The notes under the pieces were generated by a model, which did no database searches, was not told where the DNA came from, and saw nothing but the letters and a program-made list of their open reading frames with translations. Positions 51,266 to 59,865 of a DNA stretch of 62,040 bases are shown here, piece by piece. Positions within the stretch are counted from its first letter, which is position 1, and every line of letters begins with the position of its first letter. The stretch is taken from assembly GCA_009691105.1 (NCBI GenBank), contig SHVU01000012.1, positions 1 through 62,040 of the forward strand, in the 5' to 3' direction. Made by a program: the position numbers and the translations under genes. The DNA comes from Rhodospirillales bacterium. GTDB lineage: Bacteria; Pseudomonadota; Alphaproteobacteria; Rhodospirillales; SHVU01.

Positions 51266-52372
51266 ATGTCCGCCTCATCCATGACGCCTGCGCCGCTTCC
51301 CTGTTGGCAGGATGTGGCCGCGCTCCGCGGTCCAGCTCCGGCCCGTGACGAGATCGCCCGGCCCTGGCGGCTGGGAACCGAACGCGTTCATTGGTTCTCG
51401 CGCTCCGCCCATGCCCTGGCTCGGCTTGTCGCATGGCGCGCCGGCTCGCATCAGAAGCCGGTGCTCTGGCTTCCCGACTATTTCTGCAATCAGTCCTCGC
51501 AGCCGGCGCGTGCCGCCGGAGCCCGAGTCCGATTCTATCCGGTCCGCAGCGATCTTTCGATCGACTGGGTCGCCTGTCGCGATCTCGTGAAAACGGCGCC
51601 GCCCGATCTTTTCGTCTTCGTGCATTTCTTCGGCCGGCCTCTGGACGCCGCTCCCGCCGCTGACTTTTGTCGGGATGCTGGGGCGATCCTCATCGAAGAC
51701 GCGGCACATGTCGCAAAGCCTGCCGGCGCGGTCGGCACGATCGGCGATTTTACGTTCTACAGTCCGCACAAAGTCCTCGCCGTTCCGAACGGCGGACTTC
51801 TTCTCGCCCGAACCGAAGCGGCCGATACAGCATCCTTCGTCGATCCGGCATCAACGGATGCACCGCCGGTCGCGTCGTGGTTTACCAAACGCATCCTGCA
51901 AAAAATCGCGCCCATCGCATTGGCACGGCTTCATGTTCGTCTCGCCACCCAGGCGTTTGCGGAAGATCCGCAAGGCGGCGCGCCATCATCGATGGCGGCT
52001 CTCAGTTCCGCCGCGGCGCGTCTGATTCAGCGATCGGCGGCGCGGCTTTCGGCGATCGGTATCGAGCGTCGCCGGAACGAGCAGGCCTTGCGCGAAAACC
52101 TCGCCCGCCATCCCGGCACGCCGCTATTTTCTGCGGACTGGGACGACGCCGTGCCGTACCGGTTTGCATTTCGTGCCGAGAGCCCCGATATCGCGGCGCG
52201 GCTCTATCACACCTGGCGTCAGCGTGGCATTCCCGTCGAAACCTGGCCGGACATGGCTCTCGAAGTTCTCGGCGCGGCCGAACACCATCGTGACGCCATT
52301 GCGCTTCGCCGGACCGTGTTGTTGCTGCCGGTCCACGCGCCGGTCGATCCGGCGCGGCTGCGGCTCGCCTAG
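51266..52372 (+). CDS. DegT/DnrJ-like PLP-dependent protein
   Basis: 368 residues. Aminotransferase-fold signs are VLWLPDYFCNQSSQPARAAG, ILIEDAAHVAKPAGAVG (cofactor Asp) and FTFYSPHKVLAVPNGG (Schiff-base Lys). It is diverged from sugar aminotransferases, with an N-terminal PLP-phosphate region lacking the usual GT-x-A-L pattern (FSRSAHALARLVAW). Such proteins accompany deacetylase/FemAB sets in extracellular polysaccharide loci. It converges on the deacetylase gene with a shared CTAG stop. Substrate unknown. Confidence 0.78.
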   Translation: MSASSMTPAPLPCWQDVAALRGPAPARDEIARPWRLGTERVHWFSRSAHALARLVAWRAGSHQKPVLWLPDYFCNQSSQPARAAGARVRFYPVRSDLSIDWVACRDLVKTAPPDLFVFVHFFGRPLDAAPAADFCRDAGAILIEDAAHVAKPAGAVGTIGDFTFYSPHKVLAVPNGGLLLARTEAADTASFVDPASTDAPPVASWFTKRILQKIAPIALARLHVRLATQAFAEDPQGGAPSSMAALSSAAARLIQRSAARLSAIGIERRRNEQALRENLARHPGTPLFSADWDDAVPYRFAFRAESPDIAARLYHTWRQRGIPVETWPDMALEVLGAAEHHRDAIALRRTVLLLPVHAPVDPARLRLA

Positions 52373-53223
52373 GCCTTCGCCGTCCTAGCGAAGGTGTCTA
52401 GCTTCTCCCGGGCGTCCGCATAGCGGCCGTCGAGTCCGCCCTCGAGTTCCAAGCGCTGATAGGCCAACGGCATGGCGAGATCGACCGGCTCGGCGCGAAT
52501 CGCCAAGCGATGCGTATCGGTGCGGTTATCGCCCCGTATGCCGCTGCGACAGAGCCCATAGCGTTTGCCGACGACGCTCAAGGCTTCGGCCGAGATGCTG
52601 TCGATGTCGCCGAACGGATAGGCAAACCAGTCGACCGTTCCACCGAGCCGTGCCGCGATGGCGTCACCGGAACCGTTGATTTCACGTTCGCGCTCGGACC
52701 CGGCAAGACCGGACAGGCGACGATGAGCCAGTCCGTGGGCGGCGATGACATGACCCGCTGTTTTAAGCTCGGCAAGCTCGGCCCAGGTCATCAGCCGTTC
52801 GTTCGCCGGCATCCGTTCGCCATGACCGTCGAAGACGGTTTCGACGACGCGACGGCTCTGCGCGACGCCGTCGAGATCGATCAGGTTGGGGCACACAAAG
52901 AAAAGAGCCTTCACGCCGTGACGCGCTAGGACTTCGTGGGCGGCACGGTGGTTCGAGGCAAAGCCGTCGTCAAAGGACAGCAGACAAGCCGGACGACGGT
53001 TGGCATTGGTGTCGATGAATCGCGCTGCGGCTTGATCCGGTGTCACTAGGTCGTGGCCGCGTTTGATCGTGACGATCAAGCGATCGAGAGCCGACAGCGA
53101 CTCGTCCGGAGTCCCATGCAAGACGACGATGCGAAGCCCGCCGATGTCGCGACGAAAAGCCCGGAGGATTCGCCAAGCCGCGTAGGTAGGACCGGCGAGG
53201 GCGCGACGCAGTGCGCCGCTCAC
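52369..53223 (-). CDS. Polysaccharide deacetylase (NodB-like) family protein
   Basis: 284 residues from a GTG at 53223 overlapping the FemAB-like stop (GTGA). The NodB-type motif 1 is ACLLSFDDGFASNH (about 100-113, metal Asp pair), followed by VIAAHGLAHRRLSGLAGSER (His-x3-His motif 2) and WFAYPFGDIDSIS (motif 3). These enzymes remove N-acetyl groups from sugars, mostly in the periplasm. No signal peptide is visible at this start, so a cytoplasmic or membrane-edge location is possible, as for PIG-L-like or EPS-associated deacetylases. Confidence 0.88.
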   Translation of the reverse strand: MSGALRRALAGPTYAAWRILRAFRRDIGGLRIVVLHGTPDESLSALDRLIVTIKRGHDLVTPDQAAARFIDTNANRRPACLLSFDDGFASNHRAAHEVLARHGVKALFFVCPNLIDLDGVAQSRRVVETVFDGHGERMPANERLMTWAELAELKTAGHVIAAHGLAHRRLSGLAGSEREREINGSGDAIAARLGGTVDWFAYPFGDIDSISAEALSVVGKRYGLCRSGIRGDNRTDTHRLAIRAEPVDLAMPLAYQRLELEGGLDGRYADAREKLDTFARTAKA

Positions 53224-54242
53224 GCCGCCATCCGGGAGCGGCGCACGTGCCACCGCACCAAGCGACCGAAGGCTCCACCGACGGCCTCGATTTCTGGTGC
53301 CAGCCGATAGGCTTGGCCGCCGACGCCGGTCTTGAAAAGATAAATGCCCGACGGCGTTGTCCGTTGATCCATGCCGCCAAGATCGAATCTCCGCACACCG
53401 GCCTCCTTCATCGCGCCCATGGCGCGCCACAACGCGAGCTGGCCGGCGTTACGCTTCCGTCCGGTCTCGGCCGCGCCACCGGCGAGGTACTCGGCGCTGG
53501 CGCCGTAGCGCACGATCAACGCCCAAGCCTGCAAGCGATCGCCGTCATAGGCGAGGAACGGCTGCATCTTTCGCTCGGGCGGTAGCAGCTCTTGAAGCGC
53601 CGCCAGAAGCTCCGACGTTACCGAGGTGACGATTCCTTTGTCGGCGATCATCCGGAGGTGGTGATCCAGGAACAGCGCGAACGACTCGCTGTCGGTGCCT
53701 GAGCGAACTTCGATCCCAGAACGCTCGGCCTGATTCAAATGATTGCGCCAATTCGAACGCAGACGGCCGCGCAGTTGTTCGGAGCTTTGGGTCAGGTCGA
53801 CGACGTTCGAGGCCCAGCCGTCGCTGCCGGCCGTTTCAAAGGCTGCGGCCTGAGTCTCGCGGTCCGCCCAGGCGGTATCGGGAATGGCCGGTGCGATCCG
53901 CAGATAGCGCCGCCGCTCGTCGACATAGTGTCGCCGGATTGCGGTCATGACCTCGACGACGCGGGCCGTCGGCATGGCGGGCATCAGCAACGGCCCGCGG
54001 TTGATCCAGACCAGACCTCCGGGAAGCCCCGCCGGCAGGGGGCGCGTCAGGGCCTGAAAGGCGCCGATGATCGTGTTGCCGTCGCGCACACAGCCGCGCT
54101 CGACGCTCCATGCCGAAGTCTTGGCCTTGGCTTCGCCGTACTCCCAGGTCTGGAGAAGGTTCGCCGGACCGAGGCCGGCGACGCGCTCCATCCATTCCGT
54201 TGCCGACGGCGTGACGATCTCGACATCGATCATGGACGGCAT
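53220..54242 (-). CDS. FemAB/GNAT-fold protein (peptidyl or acyl transferase type)
   Basis: 340 residues with two GNAT-like halves. Landmarks are ANLLQTWEYGEAKAKTSAWS near the N-terminus, LRSNWRNHLNQAERSGIEV in the middle, and MKEAGVRRFDLGGMDQRTTP toward the end. These are typical of FemAB-like proteins found with exopolysaccharide genes. Known FemAB proteins move amino acids from aminoacyl-tRNA to peptidoglycan; the EPS-linked group is uncharacterised. It sits between the decayed heme locus and the deacetylase on the same strand. ATG at 54242. Confidence 0.82.
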   Translation of the reverse strand: MPSMIDVEIVTPSATEWMERVAGLGPANLLQTWEYGEAKAKTSAWSVERGCVRDGNTIIGAFQALTRPLPAGLPGGLVWINRGPLLMPAMPTARVVEVMTAIRRHYVDERRRYLRIAPAIPDTAWADRETQAAAFETAGSDGWASNVVDLTQSSEQLRGRLRSNWRNHLNQAERSGIEVRSGTDSESFALFLDHHLRMIADKGIVTSVTSELLAALQELLPPERKMQPFLAYDGDRLQAWALIVRYGASAEYLAGGAAETGRKRNAGQLALWRAMGAMKEAGVRRFDLGGMDQRTTPSGIYLFKTGVGGQAYRLAPEIEAVGGAFGRLVRWHVRRSRMAA

Positions 54243-54300
54243 GATGGCCCAGGACGACTCGTCCGGGCAATCGTTGCCAAGCAGTTTGATGGGCGAGTCG

Positions 54301-55320
54301 TCAGTACGGGAGGGCTACGATCAACGGGCAGTTTGCGGAGGGATGTCGCCAGATGTCGACGGCGACGCCGAAAGCTTCGCCGATGATCGCGCCGGTCAGA
54401 ACTTCGTCCTGGGTGCCGGTGCCGAGAATCCGGCCGCCCTTGAGAACGGCAATGCGGTCGGCATAGAGCGCCGCGGTATTGAGATCATGCAGGATGACGA
54501 GGATGGCCGACGGTGTTCCGGCCGGGTTCGACGGAACCGAGCCGTCGTCCTTGAAGGACATCGCCGAGATCTCCAGACGATGGAAGTCGGCGATGGTTAC
54601 CCCGGCCTTGCCGAAGCCGCTGGTGACGTCGCGGGCCGACTCGGGCAAGTCGTTGTTGTTGTCGAGGCGGACGTTGTCGCTCGAACGGAACGAAAAGGCG
54701 CCGAGCGCATCGAAATTTTCGACACGGCCGAACAGGGTGCCGGCGCCGAGACGATCGCTATTGGCCGACTGATAGCCGAGCTTCGCCACGCCACCGACAT
54801 TCTCGCCGGGGCGGAGGAGATCGGCCGCGTCCTTGGTCGTCATCGCGATGACGCCGCCGAGCGCGCCCGAACCGTAGAAAGCGGAGCTTGGGCCACTTAG
54901 CACTTCGACCTGTTTCAGAAGATCGGGATCGAGGAACAGGCGACCGCGGTGACCGGATTCGAAATTCTGCCGGGCGCCGTCGATGGTGACGACGTTTCGG
55001 GTCGCGCCCAAGCCGCGAATGTTGGGCTGTTCGCCGATCGAGCGCGGTCCGCCGTCCATGTCTACGCCGGGAAGATCGGTGAAAATATCGCCGAAATCGC
55101 GCGCCTGCTCGCGTTGCAGCTGGTCGGATCCGATGACCGTGACCGAGGCCGGAACATCGAACGCGGAATACTGAGTCTGCGTCGCGGTCACGGTGACCGC
55201 GTCGAATTCCTTGACCGGCGAATTGTCGTCACCGCCGGCCGATTGAGCGACGCTCGCTCCGGTTCCGGCAAGAGTGGCGCCAAGCACAAGTGCGGCGTGG
55301 CGTATCCAAGAAGCAAGCAT
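54301..55320 (-). pseudogene. Chimera: truncated hemin TonB-dependent receptor fused to the HmuV C-terminus
   Basis: 339 codons from the ATG at 55320. Residues 1-24 are a signal peptide (ALVLGATLAGTGASVAQ). Residues about 33-270 are a TonB-dependent receptor plug and first strands (AVTVTATQTQYSAFDVPASV, IRGLGATRNVVTIDGARQNF, SGPSSAFYGSGALGGVIAMT). From about residue 273 (near 54,504) it becomes the tail of a heme ABC ATPase (VILHDLNTAALYADRIAVLK, GTQDEVLTGAIIGEAFG). About 400 receptor residues and most of HmuV are gone, along with any genes between. An in-frame deletion across a hmuR...hmuV operon explains this; the product cannot form a pore or a transporter. Confidence 0.88.
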
Positions 55321-55418
55321 AGTCGTCCTCCAATTAAATCGGTAATTGGCGGGATCGGGCTTGCTATCTTGAGCACCGTGCAGTCGGTGGCTGGCGGAAA
55401 ACCCCGCGGGATGCGGAA

Positions 55419-55437
55419 GCGCGGCCAACGGCCGCGC
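55419..55437 (-). other. GC-rich stem-loop between hemP and the receptor gene
   Basis: GCGCGGCC-AAC-GGCCGCGC is a perfect 8-bp stem in the gap after the hemP stop. Followed on the minus strand by GC-rich sequence without a T-run; probably an mRNA structure that lets hemP outpace downstream genes, not a full terminator. Role inferred. Confidence 0.55.
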
Positions 55438-55452
55438 GGAAATCGGGTGCGG

Positions 55453-55653
55453 CTACTTCGTCAGAATCAGCTTCCCCTTGCTGGTGATCCGCAAGCGATA
55501 GGCGTCCGTGCCGCGCATAATGATGAGTTCGCGATGGGTCCCGAACAGCCGCTCGCTTTCGAGAACGGGGACTCCGTGCATCACACGGGCTCCGGCTCCC
55601 CCGGACATGGAACCGTCCATCGGCGTGCGTTCGTCGGCACTCATCGAAACCAT
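55453..55653 (-). CDS. hemP: Hemin uptake protein HemP/HmuP
   Basis: 66 residues from the ATG at 55653, preceded by AGGGG; ATG at 55644 is an alternative. The C-terminal 40 residues carry the HemP core RVMHGVPVLESERLFG, then HRELIIMRGTDAYRLRITSK and GKLILTK. HemP/HmuP is a small activator or accessory of hemin receptor expression in proteobacteria. Two Fur-like boxes lie directly upstream. Its former partners downstream are reduced to the receptor-HmuV chimera, so it may now have no target here. Confidence 0.9.
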   Translation of the reverse strand: MVSMSADERTPMDGSMSGGAGARVMHGVPVLESERLFGTHRELIIMRGTDAYRLRITSKGKLILTK

Positions 55654-55668
55654 CGATCCCCTACCAGA

Positions 55669-55685
55669 TTGCGAATCATTCTCAA
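55669..55685 (-). promoter_or_regulatory. Fur-like iron box 1 (hemP promoter)
   Basis: TTGCGAATCATTCTCAA on the plus strand, a 17-base near-palindrome just upstream of hemP, differing by one base from the reverse complement of box 2 (55,723-55,739). Length and the GAATNATTC core suit a Fur/Irr-type repressor. Confidence 0.65.
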
Positions 55686-55722
55686 CCGCAACCAAAATAG
55701 CATCCGGCCGCGAGGCATGCAA

Positions 55723-55739
55723 TTGAGAATTATTCGCAA
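55723..55739 (-). promoter_or_regulatory. Fur-like iron box 2 (hemP promoter)
   Basis: TTGAGAATTATTCGCAA, related to box 1 in opposite orientation, 70-86 bases before the hemP ATG. Two boxes 54 bases apart suggest iron repression of hemP and of the former hemin uptake operon. Confidence 0.65.
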
Positions 55740-55786
55740 TTGAGTCGCCGGCGAGGTCCGGCGATGCTCTCAAAACGCGTCGGTGG

Positions 55787-57130
55787 TCAGGGGTGGGGGA
55801 GGGTTACCGGCAGAGGGGTGGCGGCGCCGGCGGCCGAGGGGGCGAGCCGAGGAAGGCCGGTCGGGGCCTCCCAAACCAGCGAGGCGACGCTTTCGCAATG
55901 GCCGCAGACCGCCGCCCATTCGGCTTGGATGTCGCCGCAACCCCGGCAGGTCCAGGCTGGACCGGACCGGGCGGCATCGGCTCGGGCATGCAAATCCTGG
56001 GCTCGGGCCGTATCGCCGCGAGCTTCCTCGAAGGCGGCCCACATCCGAAAGACCCGTTCCGACGGCTCTAGGCGGGCCGCGGTCTCGAGCCGGGCTTCGG
56101 CTTCGCGCCAGAATTCGGCGGCGATGGCCATGCGGGCGACCGCGAGATGGCTGTCGGCGTGGTCCGAGTGAAGGGCCGCGAGCCGTTCGATGATCCGAAG
56201 GCGGTTGAGTTTGCCTTCGGTCGGGACCGCATCGACGTAGACGTCGACAAGATCCGGATGCGGCGCGATCCGCCAGGTTGCCTCGACGACGCGGGCAGCC
56301 TTTTGCTTTCGGCCGTTGGCGATCAGGACATGGGCTCGGTCGATGGCGGCGCGGGCGAAGCCGGGATCGAGACGCTGGGCTTTGGCAAAAAGGCGACCGG
56401 CCTGGCGAAGCTCACCGGCGGCTTCGGCCTCGCGGCCGCGCATGACCAGAAGCGCCGCATGGCGCCGGGCGCCTTCCGGGGTATGGCCGGACGTGGAGTC
56501 CCGGAACGTGACCTCGGCGTCGACCCATTGACCGGCCTGGGCTTGAAGGCTGAGCAAATTCTCGGCCACCCATTCGCTTTTGGGCCGCAGGCGATAGGCG
56601 CGGCGCACCAGCCGCATGGCGCCGTCCCGGTCCTTGCGCTTCATGGCTTGAATCAAAAGACCGCGCACGCCCAGGAATTCGGTTTCCGCTCGGCCGAGCA
56701 TGGCGGTGAAGAAGACTTCGGCGGCGCGTTCGTCACCGCCCAGCTGCGCGGCCTGCGCCGAGAGCAGCATCGTCAGCGGCGGATCGTCGAGCAGCCCTTC
56801 GGCTTTTTTGGCGTTGCGTTCGGCTTCGCCGACATCGCCCGCCGCGACCGCGACTAGACCTTGGGTCAGCGCGACGTAGCCACGCCGCCGCCGTCGCGTG
56901 ACGCGGGCTTCACGCATGCGCCCCGGCAAAGTACCGATGACGTACCAGAGTCGCGCAATGATGCCGGCGATCAGCGCCAGCAAAGCGAGTCCGAACAGCA
57001 AGATCCAGATCGGCGTTTCCAGGCGATAGCCCAACCAGTCGATCGCCGCTGTGCCCGGCCGCTCGGCCACGGCGACAGCGAGCGCGGTCAGGATCGCGAC
57101 GACAATGACAAAGCGGATCAGGCGGATCAC
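55787..57130 (-). CDS. hemY: HemY-type TPR membrane protein of the heme operon
   Basis: 447 residues from a GTG at 57130. Two N-terminal hydrophobic helices (about 3-21 and 41-63) precede a long tetratricopeptide-like helical region (about 85-380), then a C-terminal zinc ribbon with Cys pairs in WTCRGCGDIQ and AVCGHCESVA (about 396-416). This is the HemY of the hemC-hemD operon of proteobacteria, not the flavin-type coproporphyrinogen oxidase; its role in late heme steps is unsettled. It is the last gene of the hemC-hemD-mitofilin-hemY unit. Confidence 0.9.
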   Translation of the reverse strand: MIRLIRFVIVVAILTALAVAVAERPGTAAIDWLGYRLETPIWILLFGLALLALIAGIIARLWYVIGTLPGRMREARVTRRRRRGYVALTQGLVAVAAGDVGEAERNAKKAEGLLDDPPLTMLLSAQAAQLGGDERAAEVFFTAMLGRAETEFLGVRGLLIQAMKRKDRDGAMRLVRRAYRLRPKSEWVAENLLSLQAQAGQWVDAEVTFRDSTSGHTPEGARRHAALLVMRGREAEAAGELRQAGRLFAKAQRLDPGFARAAIDRAHVLIANGRKQKAARVVEATWRIAPHPDLVDVYVDAVPTEGKLNRLRIIERLAALHSDHADSHLAVARMAIAAEFWREAEARLETAARLEPSERVFRMWAAFEEARGDTARAQDLHARADAARSGPAWTCRGCGDIQAEWAAVCGHCESVASLVWEAPTGLPRLAPSAAGAATPLPVTLPHP

Positions 57131-57143
57131 GTCGCCGTCCCGG

Positions 57144-58112
57144 TCAGTTCGACTTTAACGACAGAAGAGCCTGCCGTTCGATCGCATCGACAGCGGCATC
57201 GACCGCGATCCGGGCCCGCGCTGCTTCGACCCACGCCGTGGCGATTGCTGCCGCCCGGCCGTCGAGACCGGTCAGGGCGTCGACAGCGCCGCGCAGATCG
57301 CGGCGCTGCAATGCCGCCTCGGTGCGGGCGATGGCGCCGTCGAGACCAGGATCGTCGATATCCTTGCGGCGCACGCTGACGACCGTTTCGAGCCAGGCCC
57401 TCGATTGATCCCACCACCTGTCGCTGTCCGCCGGTCGGGTGCGGGCCAGATCGCGGGCCACGCCGGAGAAGCGGACGGCAAGATCGTCGACGGTCGGAAC
57501 GCCGGTTGCGGCACGGGGTTCCAGCGCCGCGACGGCGGAGGCGAGGGTCGGATCGGAGGCCAGGGCTTGAACGATTTCGAAGGATGTCGGAAACGGCCGC
57601 GACGTCGCGGTCTCGGCGCGCAGACGGGTGACGGCGAGCGCTAACCCTGGCGACGCGGCTTGGTTGGCGTGTTCGAGGCGGGCCAGGCGGCCTTCGAGTG
57701 CCGCGGTTTCGGCGACGGCGCGTCGGGCCGTTTCGGTTGCTTCGCTCAATCCGGCGAAGGTCCGGCGCATCGCGTCGATCTCGCGCTCCAGAGACGTGAT
57801 CCGATCTTCGACGCTGCGCAGGCTATCGGTCGCCGGTGCCGACTGACGGGCGGTGTTCTCGAGACGAACGATCCGATCTCGCGCGTCGGCGACCGAGGCG
57901 TCGTCGGTGGCCCAGTCTTGCTTCGCCGTCTGAACCCAGAGGCCGGCGCCAAGCGCCGCCGCCACCGCGACCGCGACCAGACCGATCCCAAACGGCGAGA
58001 CGCGTTTCGGTCGGGTCTCGGGCGTCGCATCCGACACGTCTTCCGTCACCACCGGCTCTGGCTCAGGCGGATCGATCGGGGGTGTGGTATTGCGAGAGGC
58101 CTTGCGAGCCAT
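57144..58112 (-). CDS. Mitofilin/Mic60-like inner membrane protein (COG4223 type)
   Basis: 322 residues. Pro/Glu-rich cytosolic head (1-37), one membrane helix (about 40-62), a coiled-coil stretch (about 70-150 with many Arg/Glu/Ala heptads such as RITSLEREIDAMRRTFAGLS) and a C-terminal helical domain ending in the mitofilin signature region. Alphaproteobacterial Mic60 homologues, usually next to hemY/hemD, shape intracytoplasmic membranes and are ancestors of mitochondrial Mic60. The position between hemD and hemY is the conserved one and supports the call. Confidence 0.85.
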   Translation of the reverse strand: MARKASRNTTPPIDPPEPEPVVTEDVSDATPETRPKRVSPFGIGLVAVAVAAALGAGLWVQTAKQDWATDDASVADARDRIVRLENTARQSAPATDSLRSVEDRITSLEREIDAMRRTFAGLSEATETARRAVAETAALEGRLARLEHANQAASPGLALAVTRLRAETATSRPFPTSFEIVQALASDPTLASAVAALEPRAATGVPTVDDLAVRFSGVARDLARTRPADSDRWWDQSRAWLETVVSVRRKDIDDPGLDGAIARTEAALQRRDLRGAVDALTGLDGRAAAIATAWVEAARARIAVDAAVDAIERQALLSLKSN

Positions 58113-58137
58113 AGCGTATCCTTTAAGTCGTCTCAGT

Positions 58138-58854
58138 TTATCCGAGCCAGGCTTCGACCGCGGCGATGGCGGAATCCTCGTCGGGTCGTTTGGTCACATG
58201 GGCAAGCCGCCAACGGATCGTTCCGGCCACTTCGGCGATGGCGGTGCTCAGGCAAAAGGCGACCATCCCGGCGCAGGCCGGCTCGAGTCCATGGCTCTGG
58301 ATCACGCTAACAAAGGTCCGTGCCGTGCGGGGAGAGAAAAAGATGGCGCTCGCCAATGACCCTTCGGCGAGAGCTTGGCGTGCGGCGTCGGACAGCGCCG
58401 TCACCGGCCGGGCCTCATAGAGAACGGCGCGGCGATATTCGAAGCCGCGCGCTTCGAGATGACCGGCGAGATCGCCCGCGACGTCCGAGCCGGCGACATG
58501 GACGACGGCGCCATGCTTCGGGTCGAGCCGGGTCGTCGCCAGCCAGGCCAAGTCGTCGACCGCGCCGTTGGCGGATTCGACGGCTTTGAAACCGAGATCG
58601 CGCGCCGTCCGCGCCGAGGTCGGTCCGACGGCAAACACCGGAACATCGCGCCGCGTGGTCAGCGCCGCCAGGGCGCGAACCCCGTTGGCGCTGGTCGCGA
58701 GGACAGCCTGGGCGCCCTCGAGGCGAACGTTGACGCCGCTGCGGAACTCGATGGTCAGCAACGGCTCGATCAGAGCCTCGACCCCAAGTTTGTCGAGCCG
58801 TCTGGCCAGAGCTTCGGCATCGTCGCGGGGGCGGGTCACAAGCAGGCGCGGCAT
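58138..58854 (-). CDS. hemD: Uroporphyrinogen-III synthase
   Basis: 238 residues from the ATG at 58854 (MPRLLVTRPRDDAEALARRL). Bilobed HemD fold by pattern: LIEPLLTIEFRSG, VLATSANGVRALAALTTRRD, VFAVGPTSARTARDLGFKAV, then AIFFSPRTARTFVSVI and FCLSTAIAEVAG. It cyclises hydroxymethylbilane with D-ring inversion. Five bases separate it from hemC, which makes the substrate. Confidence 0.93.
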   Translation of the reverse strand: MPRLLVTRPRDDAEALARRLDKLGVEALIEPLLTIEFRSGVNVRLEGAQAVLATSANGVRALAALTTRRDVPVFAVGPTSARTARDLGFKAVESANGAVDDLAWLATTRLDPKHGAVVHVAGSDVAGDLAGHLEARGFEYRRAVLYEARPVTALSDAARQALAEGSLASAIFFSPRTARTFVSVIQSHGLEPACAGMVAFCLSTAIAEVAGTIRWRLAHVTKRPDEDSAIAAVEAWLG

Positions 58855-58859
58855 CGCCC

Positions 58860-59801
58860 TTAACCGAGGGCGTCGATGAAGGCGCGACCGGCGCGGGCGA
58901 CGATGTCGTGGCCGACACGGCGCCCGATGTCGCAAGCTTCGCTTGTCGGACCCTCGGCTTCGGCGCTGTGTACCGTTTTGCCGTCGGCGCTTGCGACCAA
59001 GGCGCGAAGACGTAGTCGGCCCCCGGCCCGCAACTCCGCAAAAGCGCCAATCGGCGTGCGGCAGCTTCCGCCAAGAACATCGAGAGCGGCACGTTCGGCG
59101 GTCACTGCGGCTGTCGTGGCGGGATCGGCCGCCGGCGCGAGCAGCGCTTCGACGCGGGCGTCACCGGCGCGACAGGCAATTCCGAGCGCGCCTTGTCCGG
59201 CGGCTGGCAGCATGTCGTCGGGCTCGATGACCGAGGCCGCGGCTTCGGTACGGCCGAGGCGCTTCAATCCGGCAAGTGCCAGAATGGTCGCGTCGACTTC
59301 ACCGCGATCGAGCTTGGCGATCCGGGTTTCGACGTTACCGCGCAACGGCACGACGACGAGGCTTGGATAGCGCGCAAGGATTTGCGATTGGCGGCGCAGC
59401 GACGATGTGCCGATGCGGCTCCCGGCGGCAAGCCCGGCGAGAGTTTCGGCTTTGTTGGACAGAAACACGTCGCGCGGGTCTTCGCGCGTCAGCAGGCACG
59501 CCAAGGCGATGCCGTCGGCGAGCCAGGTCGGGATGTCTTTGACCGAATGGACGGCGGCATCGATCCGATCTTCGAGCAAGGCGTCGTCGAGCTCTTTGAC
59601 GAAGAGGCCTTTGCCCCCGATATCGGCCAGCGACCGATCGGTGATCTTGTCGCCGGTCGTGCGAATGACGGTGACCGTGATCGCCCCCGGTCGGGCCAGG
59701 TCGGGATGGGCCGCCGCGAGGCGCGCCTTGGCCTCTTCGGTCTGACGAAGGGCAAGCGGACTGCCGCGGGTTCCGAGGCGGAGCAGGGGTTTATCGGTCA
59801 T
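58860..59801 (-). CDS. hemC: Hydroxymethylbilane synthase (porphobilinogen deaminase)
   Basis: 313 residues from the ATG at 59801 ([20 protein letters not shown]); the open frame further upstream is not coding. Motifs include [46 protein letters not shown], and the dipyrromethane-cofactor Cys in [15 protein letters not shown] (near 243). It polymerises four porphobilinogens. First gene of the heme unit, divergent from tsaD with 64 bases between. Confidence 0.96.
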   Translation of the reverse strand: MTDKPLLRLGTRGSPLALRQTEEAKARLAAAHPDLARPGAITVTVIRTTGDKITDRSLADIGGKGLFVKELDDALLEDRIDAAVHSVKDIPTWLADGIALACLLTREDPRDVFLSNKAETLAGLAAGSRIGTSSLRRQSQILARYPSLVVVPLRGNVETRIAKLDRGEVDATILALAGLKRLGRTEAAASVIEPDDMLPAAGQGALGIACRAGDARVEALLAPAADPATTAAVTAERAALDVLGGSCRTPIGAFAELRAGGRLRLRALVASADGKTVHSAEAEGPTSEACDIGRRVGHDIVARAGRAFIDALG

Positions 59802-59865
59802 GGGCTGTGGTTGCGGCACCAGGGCGAGAGTAGAGTGGGGCCCGGTTCTCACGGAAGCGTTTTCG

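Noticed and set aside
53578-53586. GGCGGTAGC on the plus strand, another ops-like word
   Set aside because: Inside the minus-strand FemAB-like gene, wrong orientation and no leader context.
55419-55437. GC-rich hairpin as an intrinsic terminator after hemP
   Set aside because: No T-run on either side of the stem in the direction of transcription; kept only as an RNA structure.
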